The notes under the pieces are model-generated. The model made no database searches. It was not told the origin of the DNA and saw only the letters and a list, made by a program, of their open reading frames with translations. Position numbers and translations under genes: made by a program. From contig NZ_CP097152.1 of the NCBI RefSeq assembly GCF_023370075.1, forward strand, positions 372,001 to 436,000: 64,000 nucleotides of DNA, read 5' to 3'. Each line of letters opens with the position of its first letter. The first letter of the stretch is position 1. Shown here piece by piece: positions 51,497 through 59,233 of the stretch. This stretch comes from Deinococcus sp. QL22 (GTDB lineage: Bacteria > Deinococcota > Deinococci > Deinococcales > Deinococcaceae).

Positions 51497-53374
51497 TCAG
51501 GACTCTGAGTAGGGCAGGCCTCGTGCGTTACTGCTGTGCAGGATCATCCAAGCGGGGATAGCCTCCGCAGCCAGGGGCCGACTTAACAGGTACCCTTGCG
51601 TGCGGTCGCACTCGAGCGCCTGCGTCAATTGCCACTGCACGGCGCTCTCTACACCTTCTGCAACCACCGTCATGTCCATGTCGTGTGCCAGGTCGATGAT
51701 CGACTTGACGATGCGCTGTGTACGGGCGTTCCCTTCAAGATCCCTCACGAAGGACTGGTCGAGCTTCAAGACATCAAATGACACTTGGGTGAGCGTCTGC
51801 ATCGAAGAGTGCCCCACACCGAAATCATCCAGCGCAAGGCGCACCCCCAGGTCACGCAATGCAGCAAGCTTAGTCCTCACCGCCTCTGAACACTGGAACA
51901 CCATCTGCTCGGTCAGCTCGAGCTCTAACTGCGCACCGTCCAGGCTTGATGCCGTCAACGCAGCCTCGACTTGATCGATGAAATCCTCCTGCTGCAATTG
52001 CAGTTGAGAAACATTCACGGCCATATGTAGGTTTTCATAGCCACTGCTCTGCCAAGCGTGCAGCTGCTGGCAGGCTTGCCGCGTCACCCATTCGCCCAGC
52101 GGCAAGATCAGTCCGTTGCGCTCTGCCACTGGAATAAAGACGTCGGGTGGCACCAAGCCCAGCGTCCCGTGCCGCCAGCGCAGTAAGGCTTCAAAGCCCC
52201 ACAAGCGGCGTTGGGCGTCCAGTTGGGGCTGGTAGACCAAGAACAGTTCGTTGCGTTCCAGCGCACCTGGTAGGGCGGCGGCGATCTGTTGCGCTATCCG
52301 TTGTTGATCCGTGACCGTGGGCGAGAACCGTGCGCCAGAACCGCCGCCGGCATGCTTTGCGTTGTACAGGGCCAGCGCTGCGTGCTTCTGCAGCGCCACC
52401 ACGTCCTGCCCGTCCGTTGGGAACATGCTGACGCCCACGGAGGCTGTCACGTGGAGGGGAGCCAGTGTTCCTGGAACAGTGAAGGGTTCCGCGAAGGCGT
52501 TCATCACCTGGTTGACGACGCGGAAGGCATGGTGTTCGTCCGGCACGTCTTCCGCGATCAGCATCAATGTTTCGTCGTCCCAGTGGGCGAGCGTGCTGAC
52601 GGTGGCGGGCAGGTCCTGCAAACGCCGCGTGACCTGGACCGCCAGAGCGTCCCTGAATTCAGCTGATGAGGCGCGGTGGACGTCGGTGGGCAGATCCGGC
52701 TGGAGCAGCAGCAGAGCAAAGGAGGTCGCCGATCGCCGCGCGTGCCACAGGGACTGCCGAAGCCGGTCATTCGCCAGGGGCCGTGCGGGCAGACCGGTAC
52801 GGGCATCGAACAGGGCGTGACGTTGCAGTTGCTGGATCAGTCGTTCCTGCTGAATGGCCGCGGCGGCCTGATGAACGAGGGCTTCGAGCCACGCCACATC
52901 GTCATCCGTGAACGATGGCCCCCAGGGAAGATTGATCAGCGTCAACGTCCCGAAGACTCGGGCCTTCATCATGATCGGGAGCACGACGATGTCGCCGCAC
53001 ATGGTTTCACGCCGGCGCTGCCTGGCTTCCGGGCCTTCCCTTGGGTCATCTTGCCCCATGGGTGAACGCGCGACGCGCCGTTCGCGCAGCACCCAGCCTG
53101 TCAGGCCGGTGGCCAGTTCCTGCCATGCGGGTCGCTGAACGTGAACCGCGCCGGGGCCAGCGACAATAAAGTGATCCACGTGCGGCAGGTCTTCGCTCAA
53201 GATGAGCAGGACGGCGCGGTTGACCCCCAGCACGTCCACGGCGGTGTGGACAACGCGGCGAAGCAACTCCTCTTCGGTCGGGCCGTCCGTGAGGGTCCGG
53301 GCCATATCGTAGAGGGCCTGTGCCCGCTGCAGCATCTGACGCTCGCGTGCGACCACACGGTGTGGTTCAGTCAT
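51497..53374 (-). CDS. GAF-GGDEF(degenerate)-EAL cyclic-di-GMP phosphodiesterase
   Basis: A 625-residue cytosolic protein with a GAF domain (about 28-180), a GGDEF-like domain (195-360) and an EAL domain (370-610). The GGDEF active-site motif is replaced by HWDDET, so cyclase activity is unlikely. The EAL domain keeps its catalytic set: FEALLRW, NVSQLQL, ELTEQM, LALDDFGVG, VLKLDQSF, VVAEGVES and TQGYLLSRP. It should therefore hydrolyse cyclic di-GMP, with the GAF and GGDEF-like parts sensing ligands such as nucleotides. Transcribed alone on the minus strand. Confidence 0.9.
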   Translation of the reverse strand: MTEPHRVVARERQMLQRAQALYDMARTLTDGPTEEELLRRVVHTAVDVLGVNRAVLLILSEDLPHVDHFIVAGPGAVHVQRPAWQELATGLTGWVLRERRVARSPMGQDDPREGPEARQRRRETMCGDIVVLPIMMKARVFGTLTLINLPWGPSFTDDDVAWLEALVHQAAAAIQQERLIQQLQRHALFDARTGLPARPLANDRLRQSLWHARRSATSFALLLLQPDLPTDVHRASSAEFRDALAVQVTRRLQDLPATVSTLAHWDDETLMLIAEDVPDEHHAFRVVNQVMNAFAEPFTVPGTLAPLHVTASVGVSMFPTDGQDVVALQKHAALALYNAKHAGGGSGARFSPTVTDQQRIAQQIAAALPGALERNELFLVYQPQLDAQRRLWGFEALLRWRHGTLGLVPPDVFIPVAERNGLILPLGEWVTRQACQQLHAWQSSGYENLHMAVNVSQLQLQQEDFIDQVEAALTASSLDGAQLELELTEQMVFQCSEAVRTKLAALRDLGVRLALDDFGVGHSSMQTLTQVSFDVLKLDQSFVRDLEGNARTQRIVKSIIDLAHDMDMTVVAEGVESAVQWQLTQALECDRTQGYLLSRPLAAEAIPAWMILHSSNARGLPYSES

Positions 53375-53653
53375 GACCTTATGTTAGTCAACATCAGGGT
53401 CAAAACGCCCTCACCGTTGAGCCGGGATAAGACGTACCCGAAACGAGCTTACGCCAGGAAGGACGGCGTCCTTAACGGCAGCTAGGCTACCTTACAATCG
53501 CAGGAAGTCAGCGACGTTGTGCCTCAGGCCAGGAGGAAGGCGGTTGAACAGCGGTGATAGAGCGGTATCAGACGGCGGTCTCTCGGACGTACGGCTGGGA
53601 ACCGTCTACCAAGAGATACTCTGTGGCTGCCCCGGCGGACAGAGAATTTCCCT

Positions 53654-53860
53654 ATGCCCAAAGACAAGATTGTCATCTACTGCCAGACCCATCCGCCTAA
53701 CCTCGCCACCATTGACGCGTTGAAGTTGGAAGACCTGCAACCTGCAGACGGTCAACCCGTGGTCGCCCTGTTCAACCTGCGCACGGGCGACCGGGAACAC
53801 CTCAGCGGCCTGTACCGACGACCAGACGCGGTGCTGCTGCAGGTCAAAGAGCCCACATGA
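53654..53860 (+). CDS. Small conserved protein, copy B (68 aa)
   Basis: MPKDKIVIYCQTHPPNLATI opens the paralog of the protein at 50903-51109, same length and same conserved blocks (QTHPP-LATIDALK, LQPA, LRTGDREHLSGLYRR). The upstream sequence is not shared with copy A, so the duplication covers the coding part only or flanks have diverged. A small inverted repeat GGACGGCGTCC is found at about 53462. Unknown function; the pattern of synonymous changes supports expression. Confidence 0.6.
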   Translation: MPKDKIVIYCQTHPPNLATIDALKLEDLQPADGQPVVALFNLRTGDREHLSGLYRRPDAVLLQVKEPT

Positions 53861-53929
53861 GCTGAGACGCAGGACTTCCTAGAAGCACGTCATTCCTCGC
53901 CTCATGTCCACCTGGTTGAAGTTTCGGTC

Positions 53930-53949
53930 TGGACTGACCCCCTCGGACA
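53930..53949. repeat. Solitary IS3-type left end next to ISL3
   Basis: TGGACTGACCCCCTCGGACA is close to the left end of the intact IS3 nearby (TGGAGTGACACCCTCTGACA). It directly abuts the left end of the ISL3 element. A matching right end lies at 56952-56971 on the other side, so ISL3 may be inserted in a tiny IS3-derived relic. Confidence 0.6.
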
Positions 53950-54001
53950 GGTTCACCGTCATTTTTGATGATCCCCTCAGGAACTTGGCCTCCAATAGGG
54001 T

Positions 54002-55265
54002 ATGGAAAACGAAGCGTTAACAGCCCTCTTTCTGGGACAGCTTCCTGGGTTTCGGCTGGATACGGTGCAGGTCGCAGAGACCGTTGTAGTGATCGCCACC
54101 AGCATCCAACCGACGTCGGCCTGTCCGACGTGTGGTACCTCCAGTGCTCGAGTTCACAGTCGGTATCGCCGTCACCTGAGTGATCTCCCAGCAGGTGGAA
54201 CATCGGTGACGCTCGAACTGGCTGTTCGCCGCTTCGTGTGTCAGGAGCCGTTGTGCCGACAACACATCTTTTGTGAGCGGTTTGTCGATGGACTCACGCC
54301 TTCCGTTCGTCGAAGTCGGCGGGCGCTCGCGGTGATCCAGCACGTGTCCGTGATTCTTGGGGGCAATGCTGGTGCCGCCCTGCTGAAACGGATGCAGTGT
54401 AGGGTCAGTGCGTCCACCGTGCTGCGTGCAGCACGGCTCCTGCCGCCAGTGGTGCGATCCGTGCCCGAGGTCATTGGGGTCGATGATTTCGCGTTTCGGC
54501 GGGGTCACGTGTATGGGACAGTCATCGTCGACCTCGAGACACGCAGGCCGATCGAACTCCTCTCAGATCGAAGCGCAAGCACGCTGGCGGCGTGGCTCAA
54601 ACAGCACCCACACATCAAAATTATCAGTCGAGACCGTTCATTGGAATATGAAAAGGGAATTTGCGAAGGCGCACCGATGGCGCAGCAGGTTCTGGATCGT
54701 TGGCACGTCTTGAAGAACTGTCGAGAAGCGCTGGAACGTCAATTGGCACGCGACCGCACGGCCATTCTTGAGATCTGCCAGGATCAGGTTCCGTTACCGT
54801 CGCTCCCACGCACCCACAGTGAACAGGTGCGCCGGTCAGAACGTCAGCAAGTACGTCAACAGGTGTTTGACCGAATTCACGCGTTGTCCATCAATGGCCG
54901 CAGTCAACGCGCTATCAGCCGCAAACTGTATGTGAGTCGGGGACGGGTTCGAGCTGCTCTCACGGCTAAGGTACAACCGCCGCTTGGTCGGCAGCAGAGC
55001 CGCTCAGGGATCTTGGCACCCTTCTTGTCGTATCTCCAACACCGCTTCTCGCAAGGGGAGCGCAACGCTGGACAACTCCTGCGGGAGGTGCGCCAGCAGG
55101 GATTTTCTGGCTCGCGTAAGCGTGTCGCGCAATGGATGCAGATGCGCCGCACGGCACCAGCAAAGACCACGCCCGGCCCGTATGTCGCTATGGGGCGGTG
55201 AAGAGCGGGCCGATCCCGACGTCCGCTCACGCAGTGAGCGGTGCGTCAGAGCGGGCGTGGACGTT
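54002..55265 (+). pseudogene. ISL3-family transposase, 5' part
   Basis: MENEALTALFLGQLPGFRLD begins the ISL3 transposase: zinc-finger Cys cluster (CPTCGTSSARVHSRY, CQEPLCRQHIFCER), the DDE start VIGVDDFAFRRGHVYGTVIV, RDRSLEYEKGI and VLDRWHVLKNCREALE. After PGPYVAMGR the frame ends at TGA (55199-55201); in a neighbouring frame AVKSGPIPTSAHAVSGASER, AWTF leads straight to the IS3 insertion and, across it, to the 3' part. A frameshift near 55185 plus the insertion has killed it. Confidence 0.8.
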
Positions 55266-55351
55266 TGGAGTGACACCCTCTGACAGGACCATAGACCAAG
55301 ACACTTCGCCCCAGTCAGCGGATACGCTGATTGCATCGCGAAGGAGATCGT

Positions 55352-55651
55352 ATGCCCGGACGGAACCACAGCCGCGAATTCAAACTTGAGGTCGTCAGCC
55401 AGATCAACAGCGGCCAACAGACGACCGCCCAGCTCAGTCGCACCCACTCCCTGGCACCGGGTCTGATGTACCGATGGCGCAAAGAGGTCGAAGCACGTGG
55501 TGAAGCTGCGTTTACGGATGGGGCTACCACGGATCGCAGCGACGAACTTCGCATTGCCGAGCTGGAACGGTATTGCGGTCAGCTCGCTCTGGAGAATACG
55601 ATCCTGAAAAAATCGTTAGCGACGTACCGCTTGAAAAGCGGCACCAAATGA
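55352..55651 (+). CDS. IS3 orfA, helix-turn-helix protein
   Basis: A 99-residue OrfA: helix-turn-helix (REFKLEVVSQINSGQQTTAQ, LSRTHSLAPGLMYRWRKEV) and a C-terminal zipper (ELRIAELERYCGQLALENTI, LKKSLATYR). It binds the element ends, alone or fused to OrfB. The ATG at 55352 follows AAGGAG. Near its end the sequence CTGAAAAAATC (around 55603-55613) is a likely slippage site. Confidence 0.9.
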   Translation: MPGRNHSREFKLEVVSQINSGQQTTAQLSRTHSLAPGLMYRWRKEVEARGEAAFTDGATTDRSDELRIAELERYCGQLALENTILKKSLATYRLKSGTK

Positions 55652-56493
55652 TCACGGATGCGCGCTGCGCGCATCCGACGGTGTCGGTACGTCGCTTGTG
55701 TGAGTTGCATGCGGTCAGTCGGTCTTGGTATCTGGGTCAACAGACTCGGACAAGGGTGAATCCAGATTTGGATCTCACGAAAGAGATTGAAGCCATCGTG
55801 TTGAAGTGGAATGGTTACGGCTACCGACGCGTGACCCATGAGTTGGCCCGTCGGGGACATCGAACCAACCACAAGCGCGTCTTACGGGTCATGAGGGCAC
55901 AGGGGTTGTTATGTCGTCCCAAACGACGGTTTCAGGCCACCACGGACTCGACGCACAGCGAACGTCGTTTTGAAAATTTGCTGCCGACCGTGGTTCCGAC
56001 TCACCCCAACCAAGTCTGGCAAGTTGATCTGACCTATGTTCGGGTGAAAGGTGGTTTTGTGTACCTGGCCTGCGTGTTGGACAGCTTCACCCGAGAAATC
56101 GTGGGCTGGGCCATGTCCAGGTGCATTGACGCGGCGCTGGCCTTGAAAGCACTCAACAACGCGCTTGGGGCGCGCTGCCCAAGCCCAGGCTTACTGCACC
56201 ATTCTGACCAAGGGTCTCAATATGCAAGTCGCGTCTATGTCGATCGGCTTCGGGAGGCTGGGTTAATCCCGAGCATGTCCAGAAAGGGAAACCCATACGA
56301 CAACGCCCGCATGGAAAGCTTTTACAAAACCCTGAAAACAGAAGAAGTCGATCTGCAGGACTATCTTGATTTCGACGACGCACATTGCCAGATCAACCAC
56401 TTCATCGGTCGGCTGTATAACCAGGAACGTCTGCATTCCAGTTTGGGGTATGTCCCACCTGCCGAGTTCGCCACTCGGTATCATTGCGCCTAG
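55648..56493 (+). CDS. IS3 orfB, DDE transposase
   Basis: A 281-residue catalytic subunit from the ATG at 55648 (overlapping the orfA stop as ATGA), but in the -1 frame it is open back to 55573, so the full transposase is probably an OrfAB fusion made by -1 frameshifting at the A-run (ILKK-IVSDVPLEKRHQM). The rve domain holds the triad: VWQVDLTYV, LLHHSDQGSQYAS and NARMESFYKTLK. All catalytic residues are present, so the element may be active. Confidence 0.92.
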   Translation: MITDARCAHPTVSVRRLCELHAVSRSWYLGQQTRTRVNPDLDLTKEIEAIVLKWNGYGYRRVTHELARRGHRTNHKRVLRVMRAQGLLCRPKRRFQATTDSTHSERRFENLLPTVVPTHPNQVWQVDLTYVRVKGGFVYLACVLDSFTREIVGWAMSRCIDAALALKALNNALGARCPSPGLLHHSDQGSQYASRVYVDRLREAGLIPSMSRKGNPYDNARMESFYKTLKTEEVDLQDYLDFDDAHCQINHFIGRLYNQERLHSSLGYVPPAEFATRYHCA

Positions 56494-56534
56494 AAGTGAC
56501 TTGACTGCTGGCCCGGTACTTTGGGTTCATTCCA

Positions 56535-56922
56535 GTTTCAGCACCTGGTCTGGGTCATGCTTCGAGATCAAACCAAGCTCGACACGCAGGATCAACAGAT
56601 CCTAGCTGCCATCAAAGCTCGTTCTGAGGTCGTGAGCCGTGCTCACGACCTCACTCAGGCCTTCACACGGTTGATGCGTGAACGACAGCCGCAAGCCGTC
56701 GAATCCTGGTTCCAATCCGCGAAGACGTCCGGTCTATCGGACTTCGTGACGTTCGCCCGCGGTCTCGAACGCGATGTTGTCGCTCTGACAGCAGCCCTTG
56801 TGCTGCAGTGGTCAAACGGCCCAGTCGAGGGCATTGTCAACAAAATAAAATTGATCAAACGTCAGGCGTATGGCCGGGCCTCATTTCAACTCCTACGACA
56901 ACGCGTGTTGATGGCTGTGTGA
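56535..56922 (+). pseudogene. ISL3-family transposase, 3' part
   Basis: The C-terminal 128 codons (FQHLVWVMLRDQTKLDTQDQ..., LVLQWSNGPVEGIVNKIKLI, KRQAYGRASFQLLRQRVLMA) of the ISL3 transposase, with the final DDE Glu in NGPVEG. It continues the frame left of the IS3 insertion. Confidence 0.85.
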
Positions 56923-56951
56923 CGAGCGATCACCAAAAATGACGGTGAACC

Positions 56952-56971
56952 GGTACTTTGGGTTCACTCCA
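56952..56971. repeat. Solitary IS3-type right end next to ISL3
   Basis: GGTACTTTGGGTTCACTCCA nearly repeats the right end of the intact IS3 (GGTACTTTGGGTTCATTCCA, 56515-56534) and abuts the ISL3 right end. It pairs with the solitary left end at 53930. Confidence 0.65.
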
Positions 56972-57079
56972 GTCCTGAGCTCTGGTGCATATCAATACGG
57001 TTGGGCGGAGTTCTCTGGCCTAGGTCATGGCGGGACAGTCTCATTCAGTGGCCTTCAAGCAACATCGGCGACGACAGCG

Positions 57080-58063
57080 TCAGAGAGCCGGCCGATTCGT
57101 CCTGCTGACGTCGCTCCGTCGTGTCGCCAGCCCCATCAGACGTTCTGCCGGTGCATTGCTGAGCAGCACGTCCACGTCCTCTGGATGGGCCACGGGGTAC
57201 GCGGCCCACACGCCCAGCTTGGTCTGATCCAGCAGGGCCACCCGGGAGGTCGAGCGTTCCAGAAGAGCCTGCGTGCTGCGTGCCTCTTCCGCCCGCACTT
57301 CCCGGTACCCCTGTGCCCCAGAGCAAGCGGCACAGGAGAAGAAGGCGACATCCAGCGCCAGGTGCGCCGTGAGACGGGAGGTGGTGTCGAGACACCGATG
57401 TTCGGCATTGACCGTCCCGCCCAGCAACTGGACAGGAATGCCGCGTTCTGCGAGCAGGACTGCGGCGTCCAGACCGGTGGTGGACACGCTCAGGGTCGGG
57501 TCACGGAGGCACCGGGCGAGCTCCAGGGCGGTGGTACTGGCGTCAAGCCCAATCCGGGCACCGGAGGGCACATACGCGAGAGCCCGCGCAGCCAGCTCGG
57601 CTTTCGCGGCGGCCTGCCACGTTCGTCGCCGGGCAAAGGGCCTCTCCGGCACCGAGCGGATCCGGGTCACGTACGGGCCGTCCCGGCAGATGAACCCCAG
57701 ATGTGCCAGATGCTCCAGATCCCGCCGCACCGTCACGTCGTGTACCCCGAGCCGTTCTGATAGCTCTCTCGTGGTCACTTCTGTCCCTGTAGACAGCAGC
57801 GCCAGCAGAGCATCCAGGCGCTGAGCCCGGCCTGGACGATCCGCCGCGCTCTTGACCTCTCTCTTCTGCAGCTGCGCCAAATCATTGCGGACAGTCATCG
57901 GGTGCACACCTAAGGCCTGCGCGAGCTGCGTGGTCTGGACAGTGGGATGCCGGTTCAGCGTGTCCAGAATCAGGGCAGCACGCTGGCTGGCCGGAACTTT
58001 GAGGGATGCACTGGGAGATGGAGGGGCGACGCCGTACCGCCCGCGTTGCGGGTTCGACGTCAC
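57080..58063 (-). CDS. DeoR-family regulator with two N-terminal HTH domains
   Basis: A 327-residue regulator. Two winged-helix motifs lie in tandem: residues about 26-72 (RAALILDTLNRHPTVQTTQL, GVHPMTVRNDLAQLQKREV) and 80-130 (RLDALLALLSTGTEVTTREL, GVHDVTVRRDLEHLAHLGFI). The DeoR sensor domain follows (GLDASTTALELARCL, LLGGTVNAEHRCLD, LDQTKLGVWA). A normal DeoR protein has one HTH. It starts with GTG at 58063, overlapping the previous stop as GTGA, so it is the last gene of the glycoside operon it probably controls. Confidence 0.82.
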   Translation of the reverse strand: MTSNPQRGRYGVAPPSPSASLKVPASQRAALILDTLNRHPTVQTTQLAQALGVHPMTVRNDLAQLQKREVKSAADRPGRAQRLDALLALLSTGTEVTTRELSERLGVHDVTVRRDLEHLAHLGFICRDGPYVTRIRSVPERPFARRRTWQAAAKAELAARALAYVPSGARIGLDASTTALELARCLRDPTLSVSTTGLDAAVLLAERGIPVQLLGGTVNAEHRCLDTTSRLTAHLALDVAFFSCAACSGAQGYREVRAEEARSTQALLERSTSRVALLDQTKLGVWAAYPVAHPEDVDVLLSNAPAERLMGLATRRSDVSRTNRPAL

Positions 58064-58335
58064 GGCCGCTCCATCTCCAGCACCTTGGCCGCCACACCAG
58101 AGTGGGTCAGTCGCTGTAGGGAAGCTCCCCCCTGCTTCCCAGGCGGCAGTGGGAGAGGGGTAAAGAGCAGTGCAGAGAGTGGAACGGACAGGCAGCCGTC
58201 GGCAGGGACAGGCGTAGGAACACGGAGCACCAAGGACTGCCAGGCCATGCTCACGGTGGTGACTGGGTGGGGCGGACGGGGATACCGTTCGGCCAGCAGC
58301 GCACGGAGCCAGTCAGGCAAAAGGGGTTCAGTCAT
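58060..58335 (-). CDS. Hypothetical protein, 91 aa
   Basis: MTEPLLPDWLRALLAERYPR begins a 91-residue protein with a GGAGGT site upstream of the ATG at 58335. It is Pro- and Leu-rich (VTTVSMAWQSLVLRVPTPVP) and lacks membrane segments or known motifs. Its stop overlaps the regulator start and it lies 22 bases after the esterase gene, so it is cotranscribed in the glycoside operon. Function unknown. Confidence 0.65.
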   Translation of the reverse strand: MTEPLLPDWLRALLAERYPRPPHPVTTVSMAWQSLVLRVPTPVPADGCLSVPLSALLFTPLPLPPGKQGGASLQRLTHSGVAAKVLEMERP

Positions 58336-58357
58336 CGCAACCTCCAGAGAATGATCG

Positions 58358-59233
58358 TTAAGGGTATGGGCAGCCTTCCACCCACCGCTGGGCCTGCAAC
58401 CAGTCATAAAAGCGGTTAATCCACCCATCACTCGGCAGGCCTTGCTGGCGCAGCCCGAACCCATGACCCCCCTGGGCGTACACGTGCAGTTCGGCAGGCC
58501 TTCCCACGGCGCGCCAAGCGGCGTACAGCTTCAAGGTGGGCCCGACGACCCATTCCCCCAGATCATCATCGTTGGCGTAGGCCAGAAACAGGGGTGGCAC
58601 GTCCTCCCCAACACGCACCTCCTCCCACAGCGCCCCGTAAATGGGTGCGGCGAAGTCAGGACGTGATCCCTTATCCGAATTCAGGGTGACACACACGGTC
58701 ACGTGTGCTCCCGCAGAAAATCCCATCATTCCTACCCGGTCGGCGGCCACCCCCCATTCGTTCGCGTGCTCCCGCACGAGATCTAGCGCGCGTTGGCCGT
58801 CCGCCAGGACATGCGGCGTGTGCTCGCGCATCAAGGCCTGAAGCACTTCCGGCTGCTGGAGCCGCTCCTGAAACTGCGCCTCAAACGCTTCGTCCAGGTC
58901 AGGGGTGGGCACCGTGCGGTACTTCAGCACGAACGCAGCGATGCCCCGTGCGGTCAACCAGCGCGCCACGTCGTAGCCCTCATGCTCGATGGCCAGGGTG
59001 TGGTGGCCGCCCCCAGGACAGATGACGACTGCAGTGCCGGTTGTGACCAGCGAATCTGGCAAAAATCCCGTCAGGGTCGGCTCAGACACGTTGCGTACCT
59101 GATTGAAAAAGAAGGACGCACCCGGCGGCGTGCTGAACCAGCGTTCTACTCGCGTGCCCTGGATAGTGGTGGTGGCCCCCTGCGGCCAGAGGGGCAGCTC
59201 GAAGGCCGCTTGGGGAGGCAGGGTGGAGTTCAT
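58358..59233 (-). CDS. Alpha/beta hydrolase, acetyl-esterase-like (BD-FAE type)
   Basis: A 291-residue esterase. VVICPGGGHHTLAIEHEGYD (oxyanion HGGG-like), the nucleophile elbow MMGFSAGAHVTV, FLAYANDDDLGEW and HVYAQGGHGFGLRQQG complete a Ser-Asp-His triad, as in acetyl xylan esterases and bile/feruloyl esterases of glycan-degrading operons. It probably removes acyl groups from a plant glycoside. No signal peptide. The start overlaps the GH3 gene stop as ATGA. Confidence 0.85.
   Translation of the reverse strand: MNSTLPPQAAFELPLWPQGATTTIQGTRVERWFSTPPGASFFFNQVRNVSEPTLTGFLPDSLVTTGTAVVICPGGGHHTLAIEHEGYDVARWLTARGIAAFVLKYRTVPTPDLDEAFEAQFQERLQQPEVLQALMREHTPHVLADGQRALDLVREHANEWGVAADRVGMMGFSAGAHVTVCVTLNSDKGSRPDFAAPIYGALWEEVRVGEDVPPLFLAYANDDDLGEWVVGPTLKLYAAWRAVGRPAELHVYAQGGHGFGLRQQGLPSDGWINRFYDWLQAQRWVEGCPYP

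Larger units (their letters stand above)
55266..56534 (+). mobile_element. IS3-family element, 1269 bp, intact
   Basis: The element runs from TGGAGTGACACCCTC to the inverted TGGAATGAACCCAAAG, with the 3-base target duplication GTT on both sides (55263-55265, 56535-56537). Removing it and one GTT restores the ISL3 frame (AWTF-QHLVWVMLRD). It carries overlapping orfA and orfB with a slippery A-run and seems complete. Confidence 0.92.
53950..56951 (+). mobile_element. ISL3-family element interrupted by IS3
   Basis: Ends GGTTCACCGTCATTTTTGAT (53950 on) and, inverted, GGTTCACCGTCATTTTTGGT (to 56951) differ at one base. The transposase is cut by an IS3 insertion at 55266-56534 and also shows a frameshift before it. 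No 8-base target duplication is evident (CTCGGACA / GGTACTTT). Confidence 0.88.
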
